DNA of 64,000 bases from Zingiber officinale (lineage: Eukaryota > Streptophyta > Magnoliopsida > Zingiberales > Zingiberaceae): the NCBI RefSeq assembly GCF_018446385.1, contig NC_056000.1, positions 37,919,511 through 37,983,510 of the forward strand, given 5' to 3'. Numbering within the stretch: position 1 is the first letter of the stretch; every line of letters begins with the position of its first letter. The position numbers and the translations under genes are program-made. Under the pieces are notes generated by a model. That model saw only the letters and a list, made by a program, of their open reading frames with translations. It ran no database searches and was not told where the DNA came from. Positions 11,620 through 22,834 of this stretch are shown in pieces.

Positions 11620-14600
11620 ATGGCGGAGACAGTGAAGATCACGCTGTATTCCCACTGGCTGAGCTCATGCTCGCAGCGAGTGCGTATCGCCCTTAATCTC
11701 AAAGGTTCGTGTTCGTAACTTCTTCACCAATTGACTTTCTATGAAGCTTCGGTTTTACTCCAGGTGAATGTTTTTTTCTATCTCTCTCTTTGGCGGTCGG
11801 AATCGGTGATATCGTCTTTATTCTCTTGATAGGGTTGGACTATGAGTACAAGACTGTAAATGTTTTGAATGGAAAGATCTTTGATCCAGGTTAGGGACTC
11901 AATCCCTCCTCTAGCGATCTCACATCTGTTACTGCGCTTTTCAAATGATTCCTTTTCTTTCTGCTTTTTTTTCCTCTGGCGCATTGATTGTTCGTGTTTG
12001 ACCTTAGAATTTGAGAAGTTGAATCCAGTCAAGTTTGTTCCGGCACTGGTAGATGGGGATTTTGGTATTGCTGATTCATTTGCCATAATTTTGGTGAGAC
12101 AGAAGTTGATTCCTTTGCCTTGTTTAATTTCATGTCAAGTCGGGTTTATCTTCATTCCAAACCTCATCTTTTCGCTGGTTTTATAAAGTATTTAGAAGAC
12201 AAATACCCTCAGCATCCCCTGCTTCCGCAAGACCTGAAAAAGAAAGCGCTCAACATCCAGGTGAGTCGCATATGGGGATGTTATGAGTCTTGGTGCATTA
12301 TGATCTCTGATTGCCTGCATCTTTCTGTTCCCCGCCGCACTATGATAAATCTGAATCTACTTGTCCCAACACTTAAATAGCAGGATATTAAGAGGATTTA
12401 TCTATAAACCAATTTAGATTCATGCCTAGAAGGTTAACGATAGAAGTTATACATCTTATTGGGCAACTGATTAAAAAGTATTAGAAAAAGAAGTAATACT
12501 TACATATGATATTAATTGACCTAGAAAAAGTGTATGGTAAAATCCCAACAGAAATTATATGAAAATTTTAGAGAAGAAAAATGTTAGCGTAGCAAATATT
12601 GAGACAATTAAAGATATGTATGATGATGTCATGACAAAAATGAAGACTCCATATGAATTAACTAAAGTGTTTCCTATAAAGATAAGTTTACACTATGGAT
12701 CAACTCTAAGTTTATATATTTTTATACTAATTATGAATGAACTCACTGGATACATGATACATCTAAGATATGCTACCATAGTGCAGGATGTTTGCAAATG
12801 ACATTATTTTGGTCGATGAGACACATGAAAGAGTAAATGCTAAGTTTGAATCTTGGCTAGAAACACTAGAAGTAAATATTTTTCGGCTTAGTAGAATAAA
12901 TACAAAATATATGGAATTTAAGTTTAATAGTATTAGACGTTGTTTGACAATTTGTAAGATAGAAGATGACGAGTTACCTGTAATTGAGAGCTTTACGTAT
13001 TTAAGATCCTTTTTGCAAAAAGATGGAGAGGCTGATAGAGATATTTTATATAATATATAAGCATGATGGTTGAAATGGAGGAGGAATGTTTTTTGTGATT
13101 GTAAGATACCTCTAAAACTTAAAGGAAAGTTTTATAAAACGACGATTATATCTATTATGTTATATGAAGTTAAATGTTGAATTATAAAGTGAGCACATAA
13201 GCAGAAGTTGAGAGTCGCAGAGATGAGAACGTTAAAGTGGATGTGCAGACATATGAGGATGGATAAGATAAAAAATGAAAATGAGAGAAAGTTGAGTTGT
13301 GACTATTGAGGGAAAACTCGAGACACGTTTAAGATGATATGAATATGAACTTAAGCTACCAATAAATGCCCCAATTTGTCAATGTGAGACCAGCACAAAT
13401 ACGCACATTAGCAAGGAAGAGAGAGACCAAAGAAAACTCGGTTAACAACAATGAAATAAAATAAAATTCACTTTATGATGAGGATATAGTAGGGGATTGA
13501 GTCTAATGGTATGGGAGGATCCATATATTCGATCTCACTTAGCGGGATAAACACTTGGTTGTTATTTCAACGTGTACTTTCAGTGTCTATGAGTTTTTTG
13601 GTGATGATTACATTCACAATTGAAGTAGTGTGAGATGTATCTCTACAATAACCAAGTGCCAATAGTGCAATAACAAATTGTTTTCTTTAAAAAAAAAATT
13701 GGTTCGTGCTAAATGCTGTGTGCAATTGGCTTTTTTTCTTTGTTTCAAGGTTTATATGAACTATAGTTCGTATCATGGTACGTTTCATATTACCATGTCA
13801 TACCCTTTTATGTTTTGTATTGTTCATTCCTGTACTTGCATTGATTTATTAGAAATGATTAAAACAAATAGATAAATAAACTGACCATCCCTTGCCCTTC
13901 CTAGATCTTAGTTTCAGTTGAATCACACAATCGTGTATAATCACAATGGAAACTCAAAAAATACTTTACAAATCAAAGGCATACTATCAATCTTCCTGTC
14001 GCATGGAATTAATTTTTTGGAAACCTTAAGCACCTCCTTAATTAGTAATCCCATGAAGGTCACAAGGACTCTGCTCAAAATGAGTATATAAAATTTATAA
14101 TGGCATACAACTAGTACAATTCATCATTCCTTGTGGAAACGGGCACGTCTATCATGGGTGGATTCACTCACTTTCTGTTAACAAATGTGAAATGTAGATA
14201 TCCCTATCAAGGTCACAATCATCAACTAACACTTCAATTAAACTCTTCAACTAAACTGTTTAGGTCCAGCATAAAAAAATTATTCTGCACATCTTATATT
14301 TCAACTATCATACTTAATATTCCACTTACAAAAATTTCTTGAACTGAAGGCATGAGACAAGATGGCTCTTGTTCAGTTTGAACTCTTTTTTTGTATGTGG
14401 AAAATACACACAGATTTGGAACTATATTAGTTCATGCTTGTAGTTGTTCTGGTTAATACCATTTGAATTATTTTTTTTTTCACAGATTGCAAGTATTGTC
14501 ACTTCAAGCATTCAGCCACTCCAGAATACCTGTGTGATAGTAAGTAAAGTGTTGTGCCTGCCTATTGGAAGATACCGAGTTAATAAGGCTCAACACTACA

Positions 14601-17600
14601 TATAGATAGGTTTTAACTCCACGATGAACTTGCAGAAATATATCGAAGAAAAAATTGATTCTGAAGCAAAACTTGCATGGGCGCAGCTATATATCAACAA
14701 TGGATTTGCAGGTCGTCTTTGAAAATTAATAATGCTTCTATTGATATGATTTAATCCCTAAAATGATATGCTTTCCTTGGAGTTTCTGTGAAAATAATTT
14801 CATAGTTTTCTAATATCTATGGTGTGTTACAATCACGTAGCAAATAAGTCCTTATATAATTGATAATCGAAGTGAGTAAATATTATTATTTTTCTAATAA
14901 GCACATAGTTCATATATAATCGATAATTGCAGTTTCCTAATAGCTATGGTGCAGCAAGTCCATATGTAATTTATAATCAAAGCGTTTAATTATCATTATT
15001 TTTCTAATAAGAACATGGTCAATTATATAATTGATAATTCAAGTGAGTAACTAATTGGCACATTATCCATTATATAATTGATAATTGTAGTTCCTAATAT
15101 CTTTGATGCGTTACAACCACAAAGCAAGTTCATATATAATTGATAATTGAAGTGAGTTATTATTATTTTTCTAATAAGCAATAGTCTATGTATAATTAAT
15201 AATTGATGCATTATTTTTCTAATAAGCACAAAGACCTGTACAGTCTATTATAGTGGCCTATTTTCAGTTTGCTCTCCTCAATTAGTGTCCCAAGCCCACT
15301 TGCTTCCAAGGAAGGAAATCATTGATTATATGGTTCTTGCTGGAAGGTTATATGTGAATAGAAGGAAATCAATTTGCTTCATAAGGAATTGCAAATGATT
15401 TTCTTGCACAATACAAGTTAAATATATTTTTACTGCCACCCACATATATAAAAATGCACCTACTATTCTTATTCTGACTACAAAAGGTAGGTGCTGATGC
15501 AAGTATATGGTTCTATAATGGTGAGACAGCCACCGGTATGGAGCAAAAGTAGTAGTCAATTATCACTAATGTGAAAGAAGAGGAGTCAGAGAACCCCACA
15601 AAGGTGTGATATAGCATCACTTTTCTCATGTCCAAAGATAATATTCCTTAGATTTGACAACATCACATGAAACTCAACTTTGTTTATTGAACTATTGGAG
15701 GTATCCTCCTGTAAACCTTGTCTTTTAGTTTTGGATCAGAAGCATTTAGATGGATCAATTAAAGATTATCTTGTTGGCACCTTCAGCCCAGGAACTTGGG
15801 AAAGTTAGCAAGCCACTCGAACCAAAATAGATTAGGGTAAGATGTTCTATGAAGTGAATATATGTCTGAAAGGATGCATTAAATTATCAGAGAATGAGAG
15901 AATGATGAATTAACATGATTGCCAAAATTGGTATCAACCTCAGATAGTTAAAAGCAAACCCTATTACAATTGGTAGCAGATTGATAAAAAATAAAAAAAA
16001 ATTCAAGCATGGTATAGGAAAAGAAGTCCAAAAATTGGATCCATATTTATAATTGGATCTTAATTATTATACAATAATATAATAACAAATAATAGAATTA
16101 ATAAAACTAAATCAATTATGGAGCACATTTCCTAATATGTGATTTCAAGCTAATATTGTTTAATTGAATTGCTAAATAATATATGATATACATGCTCATC
16201 TATTAGACTATTAATAGATTATAAACTTGCTAAATCATATTATTGTTTGATGCTAGGTCTAGCAATAATCCTACATTATTTAATATAATCATACTGTATA
16301 TTGCTCCATGGGATAAAATTCAGTTGTGATTTTAATTGTAAAGAGGGTGCTTGAAAGGGGTATTAATCAAGGTAAATAACACAGTTTTTTTTTTTTTTGA
16401 AAAAAACTGTTTTAAGTTTTAGTTGTTTTAAAGTTCTATATTTGTTTAACTTTTTCATAAAGTTGTTTAGTTTTTTTAGAAAGTTTGTTGTAGATTTGCT
16501 AAAATTTCTTTGTGAATACTCACAAGATTCCCAATTTTTCTAGTCGTTATATAACTCAATTGATTCATATTGGTATTAGGATTTTGATGATCATTAAAGT
16601 AAATGATTAGTACAATCCTTTTTAATATATAATTAGAGATTTTAAATAATCATACTCCAGTGCAAGGTTTAAAATCTCAAGTTATGTTGAAGTTTTGGTC
16701 TTTAGTTGGAACGATACTGTTTCGGTATTGTACCAACATTTCAATGCATAGTACCGGTCACAGATTGAAGGTTAATGGAGGAAGGAGGAAGGAGGAAGGA
16801 AGAAGGAGATGAAAAATAGGAATGAGACATTGTCAAGTGGTATCGAGTTTTAGTACTTTACCGGAATGGTATGTTTCAACCGTTTCGCTTGGCATGGTAC
16901 AAGATTTAATACCATGCTCCAATGTCTATGGAAAGTCCAAGAAGTGAGCTTGTGCCTTAAGAATAGTTTCAAATTTAAGAAGACTATTGTACAAAGCTGG
17001 CAAGTATTTTGGGTATCATTCTTAATCCTTTCTTTACATTTTTTTTAATTGACTAATTTGGAAGGTTTGTTGCCAAGGATTTGATTGGCTTCAAGGTCAT
17101 AATGAAATTCATTTTGGACTACTTTGTTGAAAGATTAACAGTATGACCAATTTTCCATGAGTTGCATGCAAGAGAATTTTGGAATAGTTCTCTCTGTCAG
17201 GTTTAAACACTTAAATTTCCAGAAAACTTATCAATAGTTTTTTTCATTCTGTTTTTTAGAAAATTTCTGTCATTAAAAAAATAGAATTGAATCTTATCTC
17301 TCTTTCACACCCACACACAAACCTCATTCAATTAGTCTTTCACTGAGACAAAGGGCAGTCCGATGCACGAAGCTCCCGCCATGTGGGGTCCCGGAGAAGG
17401 ATCTTACGCAGTCTTACCCTGCTTTTTGCAAGAGGCTGTTTTCAGGATTCGAACCCGTGACCTTTAGGTCTCGGCAACAACTTTTAGTCTTCCACTGAGA
17501 CAATAAAAAAAATCTTATTTTTTATTTTTTTGTTGAAGAGTTTGTGTGCTTCTTGTTTTCTCTCTTCCTCCAAGATTCTGAGTTGGTTCTTTTCTAACTC

Positions 17601-19589
17601 CATATACAAAATTCTGAGAGATACAGAGTCAACTTGCATTTTTTTGGCCAATATATTGAAACTTGAAAGTACTTTAAAATAAAATGGAGAACTGCCTCAA
17701 TTGACACATAGTTGTGTAACATAATGAACGACAATAAGCTGATGGCAAAATATGTATTTAGGTAGTTGCTGTTGCATGATCGTTTTTTCTTGATGCTGAT
17801 AACTATGAGTATTTGTTCATGTTTGGTATTTTAATTCCTTTACAGTATAAGCTGTAGTTAACTTTGTTTTCTTCAGCAATTGAGAAACTGATAAAGGAAA
17901 CTGCTGGCAAATACGCTACTGGAGATGAGGTCTATCTGGTCAGTCCAATATGATTTTCTTATATTCTTCTTTTGAAAAATTTCAACTGATTGTTTATATT
18001 CATTTAAAGTGCTTAAGTATCTTAACTTTGGTGTAAGACCAGTTGCCCAAAATACAGATAAAAACACAAAAAAGCAATTTTAAACTGAAGTTTTAGATTC
18101 TTTTAAGTCATGGAATTACTTAGATATCTCCTAAATACCAACTTGAGGTTGAACCAATGTGGTTAAGGGCCCTTAATTATTATTTTTCTCGCCGTAAGCA
18201 AATTATACGCCTGTCCAAACACAGGTCATATTTAATTTTTCAGGCATCCTTGGCTATGTTTATTTTCTTTTCCTATAATTTGACATGTTTCAGCCTAGAC
18301 GTTGTTCATGTCTTTAACTGAGTGACTGTGAATTCTAAAAGCTTAAACTAATAGGAGATGACCCAATTCATAAATTTGGATCCTTGATGCCTTCGCACAT
18401 GGGCAAGTGGATTGGTCTAAATTTACACATCTTAACACTTTCAATATATTACTAGTGATCGTGCACATGTGTTGCGTGAGCTAGACTCCCTGGCTCCGTC
18501 TCTGGTAATTCTAGCAGCAAGCTACTATAACAGACTCCCCCTTATGAAAAATTAATTTAATATCATACTTGATGTTAGCCAAAAAGCCAAGAAAAGTATT
18601 CTTTCTAATATCATCGGCTCAAGGTATTTTTAGAAGCTTCTCTGCTCGCAGTGTTGCCAATTTTGAGATGTACGACTAAAGAAAACTCTAGATTTTTAAT
18701 TGATTAATGAGAAAAATTCTCAATAATACATCGTAGTTGAGTCTCGAAGTCTAGATCCCTGATTGATTAATGAGAAAAATTTCCAATAATATGTCGTAGC
18801 TGAATCTCGAATTCTAGATCACTGATTGATACGTTTGTGGAAATTACTAATAAATCTTAGAATTATTTTCGGTGTAAATAAAAAGAAAGGATATTAGCGT
18901 AAATTCATTTTAGGCTTTACCAAAGTTAGTTAGTAAAGGGGGGAAGATTTTTAATAAAATAGTAAGATTAACAATAGGAGGATTTGAATACATTGATTCT
19001 TGCTAGATACCTATTAACATATGCCTCTGGTGAGCAATTATCCCAAATCTTAAGCTAATAGGAAAAGGTTCATTACTACGATTGCAATTGTACTTGTTCA
19101 GATATTCTAAACCAAAATACTAGTGACTCAGCATGATCTTTGTTACCTGCAGGCTGATTTATTTTTGGCACCCCAAATATATGGAGCAATATCACGTTTC
19201 CAAATTGACATGGTAATTCTAATTGGATAGTATGTGTTTTTTTCTTAATTTAGAATTACTGAAGATTTGTTATAACTACAATTATCAAGCATGCTGGGTG
19301 GTGGTATAAACAATTGACATCGCTTGATTCATGGTGGTTCTTTCACCTCACTCTAGTGAAATCGAGTAGGCCCAGAAATTTAGAGCTTACTTCGGAAAAA
19401 CTTTTGTAATTGGATCGAATCATTTTGTTGAAATTTGTCTGCATTTCATTGGATTTTTAACCCTTCTTTTTTTTTTGAGTGAAGTCACTTTTCCCTACAT
19501 TAGCGAGATTGAGCCAAGCATATGATGAGCACCCTGCCTTTCAAGCTGCTCACCCACTTAAGCAGCCAGACGCACCATTGCAATCCTGA
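11620..19589 (+). CDS. GSTZ1: Zeta-class glutathione S-transferase / maleylacetoacetate isomerase
   Basis: The enzyme isomerises maleylacetoacetate to fumarylacetoacetate in tyrosine breakdown, using glutathione, in the cytosol; zeta GSTs also dechlorinate small haloacids. Nine exons splice in frame: 11620-11704, 11833-11889, 12008-12093, 12189-12260, 14486-14539, 14636-14711, 17877-17938, 19153-19212, 19485-19589. They give 657 nt, 218 aa, the usual length for the family. The N-terminal thioredoxin-like domain has the SSCS active-site motif at residues 15-18 followed by RVRIALNLKGLDYEY, and the NPVKFVPALVDG and ADSFAI (Asp70-Ser71) glutathione-site segments. The C-terminal helical domain contains SIQPLQN, GDEVYLADLFLAPQIYGAI and a KQPDAP tail. 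The position after SSCS is Gln where Trp is common. The last intron acceptor was chosen at 19484 because it restores the PTLARL frame. AATAAA at 19636 is a likely polyadenylation signal. Confidence 0.93.
12405..13575 (+). mobile_element. LINE (L1-type) reverse transcriptase fragment in GSTZ intron 4
   Basis: Translated pieces in sequence match the plant LINE reverse transcriptase: FRFMPRRLTIE and LIDLEKVYGKIP (12410-12560), KVFPIKISLHYGSTLS and LIMNELTG (12660-12750), FANDIILVDETHERVN (12790-12840; the usual FADD has become FAND), ESFTYLRSFLQKDGE (12985-13035), and the KLKGKFYKT-like and MRTLKWMCRHMRMDKI segments (13110-13275). The tail near 13500-13575 (GATCTCACTTAGCGGGATAAA) resembles the 3' end of such elements. 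Multiple stops and frameshifts and the missing 5' half make it a dead, 5'-truncated copy in the same orientation as the host gene. Confidence 0.85.
13576..14485 (+). other. Remainder of GSTZ intron 4, no feature seen
   Basis: AT-rich intron sequence after the LINE fragment. It ends in a long T tract and CACAG acceptor at 14481-14485, just before exon 5. No transposon ends or conserved reading frame were recognised. Confidence 0.4.
14808..15235 (+). repeat. Diverged tandem repeat in GSTZ intron 6
   Basis: A phrase around ATATAATTGATAATTGAAGTGAGT followed by ATTATTTTTCTAATAAGCACA recurs about five times (near 14850, 14915, 15020, 15070 and 15135-15200). Spacing is uneven at roughly 65-110 bp. 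Alternating units also contain CTAATATCTATGGTGTGTTACAA-like and AAGCAAGTTCATAT-like phrases. The copies differ by many substitutions and indels, so the expansion is old. The intron is transcribed but the repeat has no evident coding or splice role. Confidence 0.65.
15236..17331 (+). other. Middle of GSTZ intron 6, mostly unrecognised
   Basis: AT-rich intronic sequence. A purine microsatellite (GGAGGAA units) occurs at about 16775-16805. It is bracketed by inverted phrases reading GGTATTGTACC (about 16722) and GGCATGGTACAAG (about 16892), which hint at an old MITE, but I could not define ends or a target duplication. No protein-coding segment was recognised. Confidence 0.4.
17352..17483 (-). 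mobile_element. Au-like SINE with 20-bp target duplication, in GSTZ intron 6
   Basis: Read on the minus strand, the tRNA-like head contains the B box GGTTCGAATCC, followed by the plant Au-SINE body: CAGCCTCTTGCAAAAAGCAG, GGTAAGACTGCG, CCTTCTCCGGGACCCC and GCGGGAGCTTCGTGCATCGG. It is flanked by direct repeats TTAGTCTT(T/C)CACTGAGACAA at 17332-17351 and 17484-17503, identical at 19 of 20 positions, a target-site duplication of the length LINE-type retrotransposition makes. The head appears truncated near the A box. It lies antisense to the host gene, far from splice sites. Confidence 0.9.
18687..18832 (+). repeat. 63-bp tandem repeat, 2.3 copies, GSTZ intron 7
   Basis: Units begin with TCTAGAT at 18687, 18750 and 18813, exactly 63 bp apart. 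Each full unit contains TGATTGATTAATGAGAAAAA, a CAATAATA(C/T)(A/G)TCGTAG segment and (G/A)TCTCGAA. The third copy stops after about 20 bp. The identical spacing shows local tandem duplication within intron 7. Confidence 0.85.
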
Positions 19590-20006
19590 GGAAAGTTCTG
19601 TTGCTAAATGATATCAGATTGAGATCAAGACTGAAAATAAAGCTATCGATGGTCTGATTTACTTCCTAAAACAAAAACTGTTTTGTAAGTTAAGAGAGGA
19701 TGTATGCATCAAGAATTTGCACTCTTGTTGTAAAATCTAATTACTTGTCCGCAGTATCGTAGAATGTGAATTGCCTATCGTTCTTCAACTGCACTACAAG
19801 TGCGAATAGATCTACGAACTGTTTAAAACCATCATAAACCACATTTTAGTATTTGTTTCTTGAGGTCACTTGCTTTTGAAATTTTTGGAAAAGAGTATCT
19901 CTTCTTTTAAATCTTAGAATTTATTGTTAGATTTAAATTGCTTTCACTTACAGGATATTTGATTTTCAGCATTATATTCTGTCAATGATTTTTGCTTATA
20001 AGATCC
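19590..20006 (+). other. GSTZ 3' flank with probable polyadenylation signal
   Basis: The sequence after the stop codon is unlikely to encode protein. AATAAA at 19636-19641 is about 47 nt after the stop, and T-rich sequence follows at 19650-19740; cleavage probably falls there. Nothing further was recognised up to the SINE duplication at 20007. Confidence 0.5.
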
Positions 20007-20021
20007 TTAGTTCATAGACAC

Positions 20022-20256
20022 TGGGGTCCTCTCGGGGCGCAGCGGTAGTTATGACATGGGATCTTGTCACAATAAGTCATGGGGTTGAAAGTTGTCACAT
20101 TAGGTCATAGAGTTGAAATTCGGTGTGTCCAAGCGTGCCTTTTAATTTTTATACCTGTACTAATGGTTAATAGTTATCTGTGATTTATCTCCTCAGTGTT
20201 AGCATAGAAACGGATTGGTAGGAACGTTGGAGACCAGCGGATCGCCTTTTGCCATA
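20022..20256 (+). mobile_element. tRNA-derived SINE with 15-bp target duplication
   Basis: The copy is framed by identical direct repeats TTAGTTCATAGACAC at 20007-20021 and 20257-20271. The head GGGGTCCTCTCGGGGCGCAG continues into CGGTAGTTATGACATGGG, compatible with a Pol III A box. A decayed B box (GAGTTGAAATTCGG) sits near 20110-20125. The body is non-coding, and the 3' end is CGCCTTTTGCCATA. The family was not identified. The right duplication is itself the landing site of the MITE at 20275. Confidence 0.8.
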
Positions 20257-20274
20257 TTAGTTCATAGACACATG

Positions 20275-20705
20275 TAGGGGCGCAAATGAGTCGAGCCTGG
20301 GTCAGCTTGGGCTCGAGAAAATTAAAGAGGCTCGGCTCAAGCGAGTTTGTGAATTTGAGCTCGAGTTCAGCCATTTAATCATGGGCTCAGGCTCGAGCTC
20401 AACTCGAAACATTGAATTTAAATGAAAAAAGGATTCAAATCTTCAACTTTCAACAAATCCAATGAAACTCTATACATAAACACTTCCGCAACTTATTATT
20501 TAGTTTTGTAGTAGTAATTATTTTAAATATTAGAATATTAAATTAACCTGGCTCGAACAGGCGCGACGAGTCATCAAGCCAATATTAAATGGGCTCGAGA
20601 TCAGCTCGAATATTAAACGAGTTCGACTTGAGCTCAGTCAACTCCGAACTCAGGTTGAGCTTTGATTGAGAGGTTTACGAGTGGCTTGCTCATTTTGTAC
20701 CCCTA
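20275..20705. mobile_element. hAT-type MITE, 431 bp, inserted in the SINE's right TSD
   Basis: The ends are TAGGGGCGCAAATGAG (20275) and, in reverse complement from 20705, TAGGGGTACAAAATGAG. The 8-mers GACACATG (20267-20274) and GACACAGG (20706-20713) flank it and match at 7 of 8 positions. The interior is made of repeated GGCTCGAG / GAGCTCGA words in both directions, typical of the subterminal repeats of this MITE type. No ORF is inside. Its left TSD overlaps the last bases of the SINE's right duplication, so it inserted after the SINE. Confidence 0.85.
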
Positions 20706-21186
20706 GACACAGGTACTTTATTAGCTATTAATTTATTTTAATAATTCATATATTCAATTTTTATGTTCCAATTAATCCTAAAGATAATTGACTTTGAATG
20801 AGATTTGAATCTTCATTGTCTAGGGTGTCTGTCCCACCTTTTACTATTGTACCGTAGCCCCAAAAGCTAGCTATTTCATTTATGATTGATATATTAGTTA
20901 TTCATGCACTTGATTTATCATAATTTTTACATTCAAATGTCATTCCAAAATTTTCAAATGTGATATATTAATCTAATTATGTCTTCTTTGCCTCGTACTA
21001 TTTTTCAGTAGTTTTATTCCCTGTATGATATGTATCCTCATCCATGTAGACATTGTCATTGACATCAGAGGAAGAGGTTGTTAGGAGATTCAAAGTAGTA
21101 TTAGTTTAAACATGTTTCTATAACTGTGTTGGGTCAAACATTTAAAAGAAGCCGCTATTCATCAAATCAAACTTCACAAGAAAAAA

Positions 21187-21830
21187 AAAAGGCAAAAATC
21201 AAAAGAGGATTTTTTGTATTAGAATCCTCAAAAGTTTTTTTTTTATTTATTGCCAAAATTACATCTCATCTCCTTTAGTATATTTTTATTTTCAAAAATA
21301 TTTTTATTTTTGATGTTGTTGTTACAATTATGAGATCATAGTTGTTCTAGTAGTTATAAATTATAACGGTACAATGTGGAGACTTTATGTCTAGTCAATA
21401 ATATATTGTATTAGCTATGAATTAAATTACTACAACATAGTTTGTTTTTGAACTATCAATATTTATTATAGCAATTATGGATTACTGTTACACAGTTATT
21501 GTAGTCATTTCTGATCAATATTATGTTGTAATAATTAAAATTCTTAGTTGTTACAACATACACCGTTGATCAATATTAATATTATGTTATATCAGTTATA
21601 GGATTGTAGCTATTATAATTATATAGTTGTAGCAATTATAAAATTATAAATGTATAACTATAAAATAAAAGCTACTACAATATTATTAAAAATAAGAATA
21701 TTTTTAAAAATAAAAATAAATTGAGGGGACAAGTGTTATTTTGATAATTAATAAATAAATAAAAGCACTCTTTTGATAATTTCAATAACAAAAAAAAGAT
21801 GTTCTTTTATTTTGTACTCCTAAAGGTTAC
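21187..21830. mobile_element. AT-rich foldback MITE with long inverted ends
   Basis: The left arm (about 21187-21320) and right arm (about 21690-21830) are imperfect inverted repeats of more than 100 bp. For example, left GCCAAAATTACATCTCATC pairs with the reverse complement of the right-arm GGGGACAAGTGTTATTTTGA region, and both arms carry TTTTTATTTT(C/T)AAAAATATT. The centre is a run of TTGTAGC/AATTATA words that also fold back. Exact ends and TSD are not clear. The structure suggests a Mutator-like or foldback MITE. Confidence 0.55.
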
Positions 21831-22834
21831 ACAATAGGACCAAAAATATAAATATATTGATACAAATGAACCTACGAAGATAATTCACTTTAATAAATAT
21901 TAATAATTCTTATATTATATAATTTTTTAGAGACTTTAATTAATGTCATAAATTATGACATGATTAACACAATCTAAAAAAGATGGTTGCCCCTCGCACT
22001 TATTGTGTATGCATATGTCCAATTCTTTGTTTGTCATTCATTTGACTCGTCCCTTGTCTTCTAACTTAACCTAATTCGTCTATCCAATCCTCCAACCAAT
22101 CTTGAACAAGTTGACTGGAACAACCCACTTGACCCTTCTAATCCACTTAATTCACCCAACACGTCTAGTCTAATCTAGGTTATCATTTCAAGCTAATTCG
22201 TTTTGTTTGTCCAACCCATTTGATCCACTTAGTCTCCTTATCCCGAGCATACGCAATAGAGCCATAAACAGTCAAGTGAAATCCAATCCACGAAATAATT
22301 TCACGAATTGAATTATAATCAAATTACATTGGGCCTGTTACCAATATCAGTAATTGGAGATTATACAATTATCATATAACATATTTAGATAATACATGTG
22401 TATATTTCTGTCCACAATGTTCCATGCATAACGCCCCAAAAGTTTTCATCCAGCTCTCCCTATCGATTCAACCCCATCATGCTCTTCTGACCTACACAAC
22501 TCATTTATTTCATTATTTTTTATTTAAAATAATAGTAAAATATAGTATCATATTCCATGAGCAAAGAAAATATTTCACCATTTTGAAAAAAAAAATTTCA
22601 ATTTCAATCTCTCCAAACATACAATAACCATGCCTTTATCCGACTGGATGATCGGTCCAAACATAGAAAAATTATATATCATCAAGGAGACATTCAATTC
22701 CATTTTGCCCTTCTAATGGTTGATTCTTCAACCAGATGGAAAATATAAATGGTTAGCCACATGTTACAAGTCCTGCTCTCGATGTTTTTGCCTTCGGTGG
22801 ACATCACTGTATTATCTACACAGCTGGTTCTCTT
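21831..22834. other. Intergenic stretch between the MITE and the RAP gene 3' end
   Basis: AT-rich DNA without recognised ORF or repeat ends. A set of short direct words (AACC(T/C)A, CTTGAC, CCACTTAAT) at 22060-22230 resembles low-complexity decay rather than a gene. The last 150 bp probably hold the 3' UTR of the minus-strand RAP gene. Confidence 0.4.

Noticed and set aside
17380-17480. Possible tRNA gene because of GGTTCGAATCC on the minus strand
   Set aside because: The flanking sequence is the Au-SINE body with a target duplication; no cloverleaf or anticodon arm can be drawn.
19495-19589. GSTZ exon 9 beginning after the AG at 19504-19505 (…CATTAG)
   Set aside because: That acceptor loses the conserved PTLA residues and breaks the phase; the acceptor at 19484 keeps both.
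22424-22627. Small plus-strand ORF between GSTZ and RAP
   Set aside because: It is low complexity, with no recognisable domain or nearby expression signals, and is expected by chance in AT-rich DNA.
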